Positions 32,951 through 44,844 are shown, counted from the first letter of the stretch. The stretch: DNA of 50,389 nucleotides from Gnetum montanum (GCA_015680685.1 MNCI01026937.1:599678-650066), one strand, 5' to 3'. Numbers and translations are program-made. Notes: generated by a model from the sequence alone, not told the origin.

Positions 32951-34300
32951 AGAATGTTAGGATGGATAGCTATCTTTTTCATGACTAAGTTGGAATGGAG
33001 AGATTTGAAAGATTGAGTATGCTTGGCCATTAGTTAAGGTATTATTTCCATTAATTAGTTTTGGTTTAATTTGTTGGGTGTTGACCAAAAATCTCTTACT
33101 TGGAATATCAGGATGGTATAGCATCATGGTCCCAGATGGAAAAGTTTCATATATGATGTAAGGGCTCTTCCATAGTATTTGAAATTTGGTATGTTGAGGT
33201 ACAAGCATGGGGTTCTAGTAAAGCATCTTATCTCTTGGTTGAAACTTGACTTTCCTTATTCTAAGGTAATGGCATTGCTTGTTATGTGCTTTGTGTAATT
33301 TGTTCAATGATAGGGCCACTAATTTATTCTATTCTAGCATGTTGAGATTCATCAATCTTTCTTTTTGGGCTAGACTTAGATCCAAGTCAAGGTTAGAGGC
33401 TGCTGAAAGTGTATGGAGCTCAGATTGGATGGGAAGAGATGGAAGTTTCTCATACACTAACTCATAGAAAGAGTAACCAATAAGAAGTTTCTATGTTGAA
33501 CAATAAGTCCAAAGAGCATAACTAAGTTTATTACTCCATACCTTCCTATATTTACTAATTGTACATGTTAGTATCTTGGTAATTTCGTTGTTAGTAAACT
33601 CAACTTGATTGTTAGCTTTGGGGTGGTATGAAGTTATTAATTTATGTTCAATCCTCAAGCGTTGCATGAGCTTCTAAAAAGTGGCACCAGTAAAGTGTCT
33701 GAAAAGTTCCATTATCTAAAATCAATGTACATGGCACACCAAACCTATTCACAACATTTTGTTGTACAAACCATGTTACCATAGAGGATGAATAGTTGGT
33801 GACAACAATGGATTCAACCTATTTGGTATTGTAGTCAATATCCATGATGATGTAGGCCTTTCTGTTTGCCTAGGGTTGATGGACCCCATGAAATCAATCC
33901 TTCAAAGATTGAAAGGCTCTAGTGGTTGGATCCACTATTACATCCTTTCCATTAGTGTGGTCATCCCTCCATCACATTGGCATCTATCATAAGAATTAAA
34001 TAATTTATGGGCATCCCTAAAGATTATGGGCCAGTAATATCTTGCCATGAGGATCTTAATGAATGTCATAATGCCAACATAGTGATCCCCTCAAGGGTCC
34101 TCGTGTGCATCTTGGAGGACTCGAGGTTGGTCTGAATTAGGGACATACCATCATACCAAGCCATATACACAACTATTATAGAGGTTACCTTTGATCTCCA
34201 AGAAGTGTTTTTCCCGGTGATGAAACTATTGTTTCTTCTTGTTGTCTCACTTATATGGAATCTCTTGAGTGAGTAGATAGAAGAGGATGTTTTCATACTA
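32950..34300 (-). pseudogene. Element D integrase (heavily broken)
   Basis: Decayed integrase on the minus strand. The open pieces are 34296-34066 (N-terminal part, out of frame) and 33208-32957, which reads SPYIIYETFPSGTMMLYHPD and IPSKRFLVNTQQIKPKLING, the C-terminal GPY/F-like domain. The core between them is recognisable by nucleotide similarity to C, but it has many stops and shifted frames. There is no intact catalytic triad in one frame. Confidence 0.75.
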
Positions 34301-34429
34301 CTTTTTTCTTTGGGAATTTGAGGGTTAATGGTACCATAGAGGAGTTCATCAGGAAATTGATTAGATAGTGGACTCTCTTCCTCCTTATTGTCTCATCTCA
34401 ATTGAGACAAGTGATTAGCCACCACATTC

Positions 34430-35640
34430 TCAGTCCTCTTTTGGTCAACCATTGTTAAGTCAAACTCTTAGAGGATCACCAATCATCGTATGACCTAGGG
34501 ACTCACCGTTGGGTTGTTCATTAGGAACCAGATGACACTGTGATTAATGTACATAAAAACCTTGTATCTAAGCACATATCATTTGAATTTCTCTAATGTG
34601 TATACCACTACCATAAGCTCCTTTTCAGTGGTGGTGTAGTTGAGTTGTGCATCCAAAATACTTCTATTTTCATAGTGGGTGTAATATGGACATTTTTGAT
34701 TATCCATCTATGTAAGCACGACCCCCAAGGCATAATTAGATGCATTTGTTATTATATGGAATGGATTGAACTAGTTTGGTTCTCATAGAATTAGAGTTTC
34801 TATGAGCTTCTACTTCAACTGCTAGAATGCATTTTCAAATTACTTGATCTAGATGAATGATGCATCTTTCTTGATAAGATCTATCAACAACTTGAAGATC
34901 TTTGCAAAGTTTTCAATGAAGCACCTATAATAACTAGTGTGGTGAAGGAATGACCTCATGTCCTTGACAATTTCTAGTTGTCTAGTTATTCCTTAGATGA
35001 CCCTTATTTTTTCTTGATCTACCTCAATCCCTTAATTTAAAATGCTATGCCCCAAGACAATGCCCTCTTTTGCTAGTTGGGCCTCAAGTTTATCTCCATA
35101 CAAATTATAAGCACTTACTTGAGGTAGTTCAAGGCTTACTCAAATGTAGCCCCATAAGTAGAAAAGTCATTAATGAAGACTTCTATCTTGTTGTTGATCT
35201 ACTGTTGGAAGATGATTAAGACCAAACATTAAAATGTGGTAAGAGAATTCCACGGGTCAAAAGGCATATTTCTGTATTAGAAAGTTCCCAAAGGACTTGT
35301 GAATGTTATCTTGGCTTAGTATTTCAGTGTAATTTGGATCTATTAATAGCCATTATAACCATCCAAGAATCTATAGTAATAATGTCTTACAATGGTATCT
35401 AGCACTTGGTCCACAAATGACATTGGGGAATGATCATTGTAAGTGGTCATATTCAATAGCCCAAATTCTATATAGACACTCCACTTTCCTCCTTTCTTTG
35501 GTACAATAATAAGTGAACTAACCCACTTGCTATCCATAACTGGTAGATGAACTTGGCCTTGAGGAGTCGTTCAATTTCCTCATTGACGATTTGCTTGAGC
35601 TTGGGTTCAATCATCTTTGCAACTACCTCTTTGGTTTGAT
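34430..35640 (-). pseudogene. Element D reverse transcriptase and RNase H (broken, FIND)
   Basis: The open part 35537-35343 reads MDSKWVSSLIIVPKKGGKWS, then SPMSFVDQVLDTIVRHYYYR and FLDGYNGY. The catalytic FMDD box has become FIND (about 35165-35190), losing one metal-binding aspartate. RNase H remains recognisable near 34500-34660: LNYTTTEKELMVVVYTLEKF and HSVIWFLMNNP. Numerous stops are present. Confidence 0.8.
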
Positions 35641-35931
35641 GGAGGAGTCTATATAAATGTTGTGCTAGTATATCCTAGGATTAATTCATATTAACTCATG
35701 ATATGACCATGTGAAGGCCATTGGACATTTGTTCATAACTTCCAAAAATTTCTTCTTTTATGCAAAAGCAAGTGTGGTATTAATAATAATCAGCTTACCA
35801 TTATTTAAGAAAGCATATTCCATTCCTATCAGTAGAGTCATTAACTTAGGGGGATCTTTCTTAAAGGCTTTAGGATTCTTCAACTTTTCCCAATCAATCT
35901 TCCTTTGTTCATCAGAGAGTTGGTGATGTAT

Positions 35932-36640
35932 CTAATCCAACTTGTTCATGCTTTTAACATACGAACTTGTGAGGCTCTCAGGTAGTTCCATGCATATTAT
36001 TGATCCAAACTTATTATCTGTGATTAGCCATTGGGTACCCTCTTGTTTAGTGACTACTGCATATAAGCACCTCTGAATTTTTACTGTCTCTACATAATGA
36101 TTACATTCTTGAAGGGATATGCTTTTGATGATCCATATTCTTTGCACGAAATGGCATCCAGTGTCACTAGACACGATGCATGAAACTCTCTTCTTCTCAA
36201 TCTTTTCAAATTTAGTTTTCTTATAAATATCCAAGGAACGATCTTGAATCCCCAAGTTGGCATCAATGGTGCCTAGCCATACTCTCCCTATGATGATAGG
36301 AAATTCCTCTTTGCAATTCTTCATATGGATCACTAGGAAATTAGTAGAATAGGACCATCCACAAATTGTGGTTACATTGTCTTCCACTAATCCCAAGGGA
36401 ACAATGATGGATTGGTTTGCCAGCTCCAATATGATGTTGCTCTTTTTTAATATAGGTAGGTTCCAAGATTTGTACATTTCTTGTGAAATCAAGTTAAATA
36501 CAAAACATGAATCAAAAATAGCCTTACATGGTTTATTTCTAGTGATTTGCAAGTAAATAAGAGGGCTCCCAGGATCATATCTCTTCTTGGAAAGATGATT
36601 GACCTTGATCTAATTTATGACTGCATGGGTCAACATGATA
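35932..36640 (-). pseudogene. Element D protease and linker (206 codons open, DSC)
   Basis: The open frame 36552-35932 starts MQITRNKPCKAIFDSCFVFN, where DSG has become DSC, then LISQEMYKSWNLPILKKSNI and IIIGRVWLGTIDANLG. It runs through the linker WLITDNKFGSIICMELPES to RT. Despite an inactive catalytic loop, the frame stays open for its whole length, so the linker region can be compared directly with A and F. Confidence 0.82.
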
Positions 36641-37299
36641 GTATGCAATTGGGTAGAACTTTGGTTTGAAGGTTGCTCAATGGGACTTTCAAAGGTTGAT
36701 GTAGCAGGGTTAACAGCCATAGGTGTTTGTCAGGGCTTCATGGAGTTTCTGGTTCTGAAAAATGGCCTCTTGCAAGGCTTGAATTCAGGACCACTTAGTT
36801 GAGGAGCTACTTGTAAGTTTACTATTCTTGTAGTGTTTCTTTGCTATGGATAGGCATGTATTTCACCTTGCATGGATGGGGTAGATGATAGAGGAGTTGA
36901 TGATGGTGGTGTAGGATTAGATGGATCTTGAGGAGGATAGAAAGGGAATGGAGACTTTCCCCTTGCAGAAGGTGCTTTGTAGTACTTTAGAGGGTAGTAG
37001 TGGTATGGAAAGGAAGCATGACTGGAAGAGTCACATAGAGAGACTAGTGGCTAAATGTAGTACCCATAGGGATTAGGTTGGTGATAAGGGTACTACTTCC
37101 TTACAGGTGGCATCCCCCATGACTATGAATGTTTTCATTGTTGGTAGTGCTCTTGAGGTTGAGATAACACTCCACTCAGATAGTAAGCTTGTTGATGGAA
37201 TTGTTGTTGATAGTTGTCTTGTGGATAAGATGACCACCTGGGTGCTTGCCATTTTTCCAATCTAGAATTTAGAGCATACACCCTAGATTCTTATGAGTA

Positions 37300-39251
37300 T
37301 GAAAATATAGGGCAACATCACTTAGAATGTTCATATTGGTAGATGTCACATCCATCATCATAAATTTTTGAATCTGCAACCTCCTCAACTACTACATATT
37401 TACCTTTATTTTTATGATATCCCTATTTAATATCATTCTTCCTTCTTTCATGACTACTATCTACTTGATTTCTACGTTCCTCTGTAATCTTCAAAGCAGT
37501 TTGAAACTTCTCATTTAAGGAGTCCCACATCTCATCAAGCTTAGTTGATATTTCAATAATAGATCTTTGGATTGGCAAGGTTTTCCTTTGCATCACTTCA
37601 TCAAGTGGTTTCTCCTCCTCATTCTCATAGAAATGGACCTTCCTTTTGTGGATGTAGGGGTCTCTATTGTATTCTTTTGCACTTTCCCATTTTTTTAGAT
37701 CTTCTTCCTCTTTGGCCACTTGCTCAATGAGCCTTTGAATTTGATGCGCCCTTAACTCAGAAAGTCTTCCTTAGGCATAGACCCCAAGGATTCTCCTTGT
37801 TTCAGTTTTGAGCCCATCTATGATATGTCATAGCTGATCCTGTTGATAGTATCCATGGCCTAGGCATTGATGCAACAAAGAGTAGTACTTGTCCATGACC
37901 ACATCCAAGGATTCATGAGTGCCTTATTTCTACCGTTGGATTTGCCTCCTTAGATTAAAGACTATGGAGTAAATTTAGTATTTTTATTTGAATAGCTCTA
38001 GCATCATACTCCATTGTCAAATAGGTTCTAGTTCCAAGGACCAATGTTGGCTTTTTGCTTCTTTTATGAGTGTCCTTGGGAAAAATTTTAGCTTTTACCA
38101 TTCATTCTCCACATTTTACAAGGCATAGGCATCATGGAAGGCTTGCAAATGATTCTATGGATTTGAATTATATCCCCCTCAAATTTGGGGATATTTTTCA
38201 TATTCAACCATTTTATGTGGTTATCCTTCAAGTGTCTAGTGGGAATTCTAATAGCCTCTAAAATATTCAACATATTTCTCATAGCTAACAGGGGCTCATC
38301 ATAGTCATAATGATCTCTATGGCCCTTATCATGGCCATGATGCCCACGATGAGTCCTATTATGTCTTCATTCTTTATGATGTTTGTCCCCTTGCTATAGC
38401 TCATGCCCCTAGTCCCTGTTGTCTTGATAGGATCTACAATCATCCCTATCTTACCATTCATCTCCATCATGATCTCTATTGCTTCTTCCATAGTCTTGAC
38501 CTTTGCTTCTCCTATTGTAGTTGGAGGAGGAAGATGATGAGGATGATAATGAAGGAAAAGAATGAGAAGAATCAGTACCAGAATGATGCCTACTATCCCC
38601 TCTTCTTTAGTCCCTACTTTGATCACCGTTTATCTTTCTCTTGGTTCTTGTCATTGTTCCTACCTTTGGATCAATAACTATGGTTACCATCTTTTGAGGG
38701 CCTTCGATCTTGATATCTATTCTTCCTATCACCAAGGTTGTCCATAGTTGATTGAAACTATTAGTTAAGGATCTCCCCATCAAAGAGAGGAGGAGAATTT
38801 GTGTACTAGCAGGCACTCAACAAGAAGTCCTTGCCTTTTTTGTGTGTTTATAGGAACAAGTATTTAGGAAACCTTTTTCCTTTTTAAGCCTCATATTGAG
38901 CTTCCAATTGCCAATATTTATTATTTTTGCCTTTGTGGGATGATAATCCTGATAAGCATGGTCTTAAACCTCATACTTTGTCTTAAGTTCAGCAATTCCC
39001 AACTTGATGAGATTGTTCAATAGCATCATAGGAATGGATCGATCAAGAGGCAACACGATGTTGCCTTCCATATTCCTCCAATGAAACTACTCATCTTGAT
39101 GTAGGATGAAGGTGAAATCTAGAGTGTGAGAATCTAGATGAGTATAGAAAAATTTGAACTATTGGGGTAGTTATGTCTTTTGATCTTTTTTCCTTTGATT
39201 GGATCCACTTATAAATGGCAATGGAGAATCTTCCTTATGAGAAGAAGCCAC
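37300..39251 (-). pseudogene. Element D gag (broken, start codon lost)
   Basis: Decayed gag on the minus strand. The expected ATG is GTG (39251), followed by GCTTCTTCTCAT as in the other copies. The N-terminal domain has DFTFILHQDE and MEGNIVLPLDRSIPMM. The Arg/Asp/Ser/His-rich region lies about 38400-38640. The capsid part (38282-38088) reads IPTRHLKDNHIKWLNMKNIP, then shifts frame; the rest continues to an open piece 37719-37423. The nucleocapsid motif at 37312-37350 is C-D-I-Y-Q-Y-E-H-S-K-stop-C-C: second Cys to Tyr, Gly to stop. Confidence 0.8.
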
Positions 39252-39380
39252 ATTAGTAATTGTTCAAAAATAGTGTGTGTTCATTATTATTATTTATCTT
39301 AATGGTTCAGCATTATTTTCCTTCACAATGTCATTAGATGTTTTCACTATCCTTCCTATGTAGTGCACTTAGCTAACTAA

Positions 39381-39399
39381 ATTCTTAGAAATGACACTA
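39381..39399 (-). promoter_or_regulatory. Element D primer binding site (decayed)
   Basis: On the minus strand this reads TAGTGTCATTTCTAAGAAT one base after the LTR. It aligns with the sites in A and C with additional changes, mostly transitions. It marks 39401-40247 as the 5' LTR. Confidence 0.6.
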
Positions 39400-39400
39400 A

Positions 39401-40247
39401 TGATGAGTAGCAAGTAGTCCTTATGCCCAACCATATGAATCATAGGTGTTGCACTAGCGATTTGATTGAATTTTGTGGACTTAGCTCCTAAATGCACCAA
39501 TGGGAAAAGATAATGACTTAGAGATGCTATCATTGTCTTGGCTTTACTTGTGAAAATTCACTTGTATGGCTAAGTATAAGCCAAGGCACTTAATTTTTAT
39601 GTATTTTTTATATTTTATTTGAGTAAGTCTAAGTATAAAAAAGGTAATTAATTGTAAATTTACTAATTAAATATATAATTCCTTAATCTAACTATTCTAA
39701 CATAAGCATCTAGGCCCACCTTTCATGCACATCCTAAACTCGTTAGGAATGTTGTTGGTTGCCAAGTGTTAAGCTACTGGGTGTACCAAGCAATAACACT
39801 ACTAGGATTACCAAGTGTTAATGGTATATTTGAGGCAATCATACTTATATGTGATTATTGAGAATATAAATTAACTAAGTTCATGAATATAAAATGCATA
39901 AGTAATAAAGTACATAATAGAAACATTAAGCTATTCTTAAGTGCTACAAGGAATTCCAAGAATCTCATCTTTATTGTTGGCACATCAAAGTGTTCAGGTA
40001 CATTGATGTTGAAATAAGGATCCATACAATCCTTGAAGTCCTATTCTGGGCACTCAAAAAATATTCTAACTTTTATGGAAGAAAACTACAAGAACTTGGC
40101 TACTTTATTGACTTAACATGCCACATATGCAATGGGTACATGCATTTATATAGGCAAGACTAGATACTATGCCAACACATTTGCATCGATGTATCTCACC
40201 ATGCATCGGCTAGGTTGTGTCAACATAGCCTATTAAATGATTCATTA
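39401..40247 (-). repeat. Element D 5' LTR, 847 bp
   Basis: It starts TGATGAG and ends TTCATTA (from TTCATCA) before the ATAAT duplication. It is the partner of 13090-13970, with shared sub-family sequence throughout. The TATA-like ATTTATATAGG lies near 40145-40155 (minus strand). Confidence 0.88.
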
Positions 40248-40252
40248 ATAAT

Positions 40253-40540
40253 AATGCTTCAAGTATAACTAAAGCTTACAAATTATTATATACAAAGAAA
40301 AAAAATTATTAGTTGAGTTATGCTCTTATTAACAAAAGAGGAATAATAAATTTAAGTTAAAAATAGAACATATTTGGGTATAACAAGTATTAAGCTAGTT
40401 ATTTAAAAGCTTTGTAACAATGAGGTGTTAGCCTAGTGGTATAGGTTATAGGTTTGATTCTACTATGTAGCACTAATTTATAAACTTCTATAAATCTTAG
40501 GGTGTATCTTTATTTTACTTTGGATTCTAATACCCCTTAC
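40253..40540 (+). other. Host DNA between D and F, with a possible tRNA-derived SINE piece
   Basis: About 290 bp of AT-rich DNA. TTAGCCTAGTGGTA (40428-40441) resembles a pol III A box and GGTTTGATTCT (40451-40461) a B box with one C-to-T change. Their spacing of about 22 bp is shorter than in a tRNA. No clear ends or direct repeats were found, so the SINE call is weak. Confidence 0.3.
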
Positions 40541-41468
40541 TGATAAAATCTATTTTTAATAAGCTATGATACCATATCTATGATATGGCGTCTACAACAT
40601 CATATCTATGACATTTCAACTTTATATATGTCATCATTGATGCGATGTAGTGGGTCTTGTTCACCCCTATAAATACCAATACTTGTTTGTAGCAACAAAT
40701 AACTTTCATTCCACCATTAGCGAAACTCTTGCAATTTGTTTTTATAGTTTACACTTAGTACTAGAGTGAATGCTAGTAGTGTAGTGTTGAATATTTAAAA
40801 CAAAATATTTATTCGAGTGGATTGTACCTGGGCATAGTTCATGAACAAAAATAAAGAACGAGACTATTTATTACCATTGCATCATACCCTTAGTTTCTTT
40901 ATTTTACTTAACTATTTTCTTTACTTAGTTTAATTTTCATTTTTTAATATGCTTACTTTAGTTTAGTCCTTTACATTTCTCAAGCACTTTACTATTCCAT
41001 GTGCATTAGTTTGGTGGAATGAGTACAACTAGTTTTGAGTGTATAAGTGTAATCATTTAGTAGTCCTAGTAGTGTTATTTCTTGGTTCGCCCAATAACAT
41101 AACACTTGGTAACCTAGAGATGATTGCATAAGTGTAAGATGTGTATAGTAAGTCAAGAATAGTTGCTCATTGCCATAGGAGAGAATAGAATTACATTTCC
41201 ATTATCACTTAGACTTAGAGTTTATTCTCACTTTCATTATGTTTGCACTTAGAAGTAACATGAGACAATAACATCGAGATATCAAATGCCTCACTTAGAG
41301 TTAAACCCTACATTTGCACTTTACTAACTTGAAGTGGAAAGGAAAAAATCTTGAACTGAGTATCAAATACTAGCATACTTACATTGTCCATCCACATATT
41401 ACGATTTGGTCATGTGCATGCACTTGTGACTTATATGGTAGATTGTTGGGATACCTAGCAACTCATCA
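40541..41468 (+). repeat. Element F 5' LTR, about 928 bp
   Basis: It ends CAACTCATCA at 41468 directly before the primer site. The TATA box CCTATAAATACC lies near 40666. The U3 contains an inverted repeat CCATATC-tat-GATATGG (40572-40588). AATAAAG near 40850 is the conserved poly(A)-type signal. The TTACCAAG-type motifs occur in reverse near 41060-41125. The start is uncertain by some 25 bp. Confidence 0.75.
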
Positions 41469-41469
41469 T

Positions 41470-41488
41470 TGGTACCATTGCCAAGGCT
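41470..41488 (+). promoter_or_regulatory. Element F primer binding site
   Basis: TGGTACCATTGCCAAGGCT matches the tRNA-Asp type site except for transitions at former CpG positions and two 3' differences. Confidence 0.72.
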
Positions 41489-41580
41489 GTGTTAATGTTT
41501 CCTTATGATTTGATCTTATAGAGTTCATTGTATTAAGAATCATAAGTTTATCTTTCATATCTTTAATTAATATTTTTAAC

Positions 41581-41582
<2 letters not shown>

Positions 41583-41642
<60 letters not shown>
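41583..41642 (+). repeat. (AC)n(CT)n microsatellite in the element F leader
   Basis: About 15 AC repeats run directly into about 14 CT repeats (with one TTT interruption), between the primer site and gag. It is not seen in the leaders of A, C or D. Confidence 0.95.
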
Positions 41643-41662
41643 AAGAGCATCAAACATATAAA

Positions 41663-43800
41663 ATGGCTTCTACACTTTAGGAAAAGTCACCACTTGCCAA
41701 AGGAGCTCAAAGGAGCCATGACAAAAATTATGATGAAGTAGATTGAACTACACCCATGTAAATCATAATTTCATATGCTCATACATATTATCCTAATTTC
41801 ACATTTATCTTCTACTAGTATGAATAGCTAAGGTGGAGATATTTACAAGGTAATGTAGTTTTTCCTCCTACATGTTCAACACCATCAATGCTACAAGCAA
41901 CCTTAATGAAGTTAAATCTTGTCCATGCACAAGAAGAATATCATGTTACTAAACACATGACTAGGCCATATCAACCCATGGAAGCACAAGTAAGAAGGAA
42001 TACTACCATGGAAACAAGACATGAGAACAACAAAGGAAAGAAAGTAACTCACAATGTTTTCTTGGAAGAAACAAATGATGATACATTCTTAACGAAGAAA
42101 CTCCACCAAACTCATGAATCCCATTCATAGACACCTATCATTTTTCTAAAGGAACCTATCAAAATACAATTGCATTTGGCCCTTATGAAAACACCTCAAA
42201 GAGATGTAGAAGACTTCAAACCTAGGTGGAGCTCAAAGCCTAGAGCATTCACAGAACCACAAGAGAATGAATCACAAAGTCATAGAAGGAGAACCAACTA
42301 GCACCATTATGCAATTACTTCCTCTTCCTCCTCATGATTATCAATGGAATCCAACAAGAAGGAATAAAGATCCAAAGACTATGACAAGGAAAGACGTAGG
42401 GATCATGAGAGACATGAATATTAAAGAAGGTATCCTAATGAAGAAGAAGATGATTATGAACAATGAAGATACAAGATCAAGAATGAAGAAAGGGAATGAC
42501 ATTATAAGCATTAAAGGGGTCACAACTATAATAGATTTTATAAACTTGAAGGTCATGAAGAGCCCCTACTAGCCATTTGCAACATGATTAACATTAGAGA
42601 AGCAGTGTATATCCCTACTATGCACGTAAGGGATAGTCACATCAATCCACTAGATATGAATAACATTCCAAAATTTGAAGGTGGATATAATGCAAATTCA
42701 CAACACCATCTTCAAGCATTCCATGATGCCTATGCCCTTCAAAATATTGAATGTGATCGGCAGAAGTTAAAGTTATTTTCCAAGACTCTCATCATGGAAG
42801 CAAAGAGCTGGTACTGATTCTTAGAACCAAAATCTATTCAAAGATGGAGTACCATGCTAGAGCCCTTCAATGATAAATATTATAACTATATTCAAGGGTT
42901 TCCAATTAAAGAAAATAAAATCTAAGGATGGAAATAAGAGACACATAAATCCCTCAATGTCACAAAGGATAGATATTATTCTTTACTACATAGATGCTTA
43001 AGGCATGGATTTTCATAAAGGAAACAACTAAGGCATATTATTGATGGGTTAAGGAACAAAACTAGAGAAACTCTTGCGGTATATGCACAAGGTAGATTAT
43101 CAAAAATGATAGTCCATCGAATTCAAAGACTGATGGACCAAGTGGCCAAAGAAGAAGGAGAATTGAAGAAGAGGAAATCAACTGAAGAGTACAAATGAGA
43201 TCCTACAATATGGAAGAGATATGTTAGAATATGAAATAGACAAGAAGATGAAACTTTGAAGGATTTCATTTAAAAGAAGACTCTACCCATCTAGAAATTA
43301 GTTAATGACATTGTGACAAAGGTAGAGAGAATGTGGGACTCAATAGATGAGAAATTTGCTACTACACTTAAGATAGTGAAGGAGAAAACTAAAAAAGCCA
43401 CAAATAAGAACAATTAAAATAAGAAAATAAGGGATAATAGATGAGAGAATTACAAACATAAAGAAAAAATTTCTGTAGTTAAAGAATTAATAGTTTCTAG
43501 TTCAAAAGATGAAGAAGGATGCAAAGTATGCCAATATGAACATCCTAAGGGATGTTGTCCTATCATGGCTCATTTGCAAGAGTTTGGGGCATATGAGCTC
43601 AATCTGAACTTCATCAAGGAACAAATGCAAAGAAAAATACCCTATCCATATTTCTGTCAACCTTATTAACCATCATACTATCCAAGTGAAGCCTATCCTC
43701 AACCACAAGAGCAATACTAGTAACTGTGGCAACAACCACAAGCATGGGAAATGCCACCACTGAGGTAGCAATATCCATATAGACAACTAATCCTTATGGA
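41663..43800 (+). pseudogene. Element F gag (broken)
   Basis: It starts ATGGCTTCTACACTT at 41663 and keeps one frame to about 43790 with many stops. The N-terminal domain (open 41888-42130) is followed by a Lys/Asp/Arg/His-rich region (about 42330-42560). The capsid reads MINIREAVYIPTMHVRDSHI, NIPKFEGGYNANSQHHLQAF and KTLIMEAKSWY (open 42584-42817), then RCLRHGFS and QVAKEEGELKKRK. The nucleocapsid motif CKVCQYEHPKGCC at 43520-43558 is intact. A Tyr/Pro/Gln-rich tail follows (PSYYPSEAYPQPQEQY), with TAG in places where Gln codons are expected. Confidence 0.85.
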
Positions 43801-44199
43801 TATTACGTTCAACATCCAATATCTCTAGGAAATGATTTAATCCATAGTTCCTCTCACTATTATCCACTAGAGTATTAAAGTCCCACTACTCTAAGAATGG
43901 ATCTAGATTCTTATGCACAACAACCAATATCTAATTCATCACTTCCAACTCCTAACTCTCTACCACTAGTACTGCCACTGGTTGTGCAAGGTGAATTTCC
44001 AACACAATCGTAGCAAAATAATGCTACAAGGATAGTAAATATTTAAGAGCATATGATAATGAATGAACCTAGATACTAGAAATTATCATTTTTTAGAACA
44101 AGTTTAGAAAAGGTTCAAAGAATGGGAACTTCACCCATAGTAATCCCATCCACACATACTCCTCAAGGGAATACCAAGCTTTCACATTCTACAAATCCA

Positions 44200-44776
44200 A
44201 ATTTAACCACTATCATGCTCACTTAAACTATCACACATTGGATCAAGGTAGGAGCAGTTTGGAAGAAGAGAAAAGATCCTGAAAGTCCCTTAGTATATAT
44301 CCAAATAGCAAGTCATAAATTGTGCAAAGCTCTACTAGATTCTAGATCAAAAGTAAACCTAATTTCACAAGATATGTACAAAGCTTGGAATCTTCCTCCA
44401 CTAAATAAGAGAAACATGTTATTAGAACTTGTAGACTAGTTGATCACTATTACACTTGGACAGGTGGATAATGTCATTACCACCATAAGTAGCTAGTCTT
44501 ATTTGACTGAATTCTTAGTGATACATGTAGGAAAAAATAAGAAATAATTTTCTATAATTATGGGAAGAGCAGGGCTTATCATTTTGGATGCTAAGCTAGG
44601 AACTAGAGACTTATTTTAGGAAATCTCTAAGGAAGATGAAGCTAGAATCATATAGAGACACCAAGTTCCATGTATAGCATACAATGATAATGTGTGCAAT
44701 TGCATGCAAAAAAACATGGGCCAACAAATAGAAAATCAATACAACATGTAATTAATGTGTAGAAGATATGTATGTG
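44200..44776 (+). pseudogene. Element F protease (broken, DSR)
   Basis: The frame reads LCKALLDSRSKVNLISQDMY with DSG changed to DSR (about 44335-44349), then KAWNLPPLNKRNMLLELVD and, further on, IIMGRA. It is in a different frame from gag. The protease-to-RT linker is interrupted at about 44777 by a small LTR/primer-site fragment. Confidence 0.75.
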
Positions 44777-44844
44777 TGCTTGTGACTTGTATGGTAGAGT
44801 GTTGGGGTATCCAACCACTCATCATTGACACTATTGTTGGGGAC
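44777..44844 (+). repeat. LTR end plus primer-site fragment inside pol of element F
   Basis: About 68 bp matches the last 48 bp of the family LTR (ending CCACTCATCA at 44824), the one-base spacer and the primer site TGACACTATTGTTGGGGAC (44826-44844). It sits between protease-linker codons corresponding to KCLYA and QWLI in A, so it replaces about seven codons. The linker then resumes at WLITKKEIKS and MYMEPSNQIISAYIEE. Confidence 0.75.

Larger units (their letters stand above)
13090..40247 (-). mobile_element. Element D: complete gypsy/Athila-like element, split by element C
   Basis: The target-site duplication is ATAAT at 13085-13089 and 40248-40252. On the minus strand the order is 5' LTR (39401-40247), primer site, gag, protease, RT, RNase H, integrase, spacer, [element C inserted at CAAGG], rest of the spacer, an extra gene (14209-17043), polypurine tract and 3' LTR (13090-13970). 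Without C and its duplicated CAAGG, D is 13138 bp. The sequence across the C insertion joins smoothly: 17750-17773 followed by 31794 onwards aligns with C's own uninterrupted spacer near 22390-22460. D is the most decayed copy: many stops, FMDD changed to FIND, DSG changed to DSC, and the gag ATG changed to GTG. Confidence 0.9.

Noticed and set aside
41583-41642. Dinucleotide run as a functional leader element
   Set aside because: Not present in the leaders of A, C or D; a simple microsatellite in one copy is the plain explanation.
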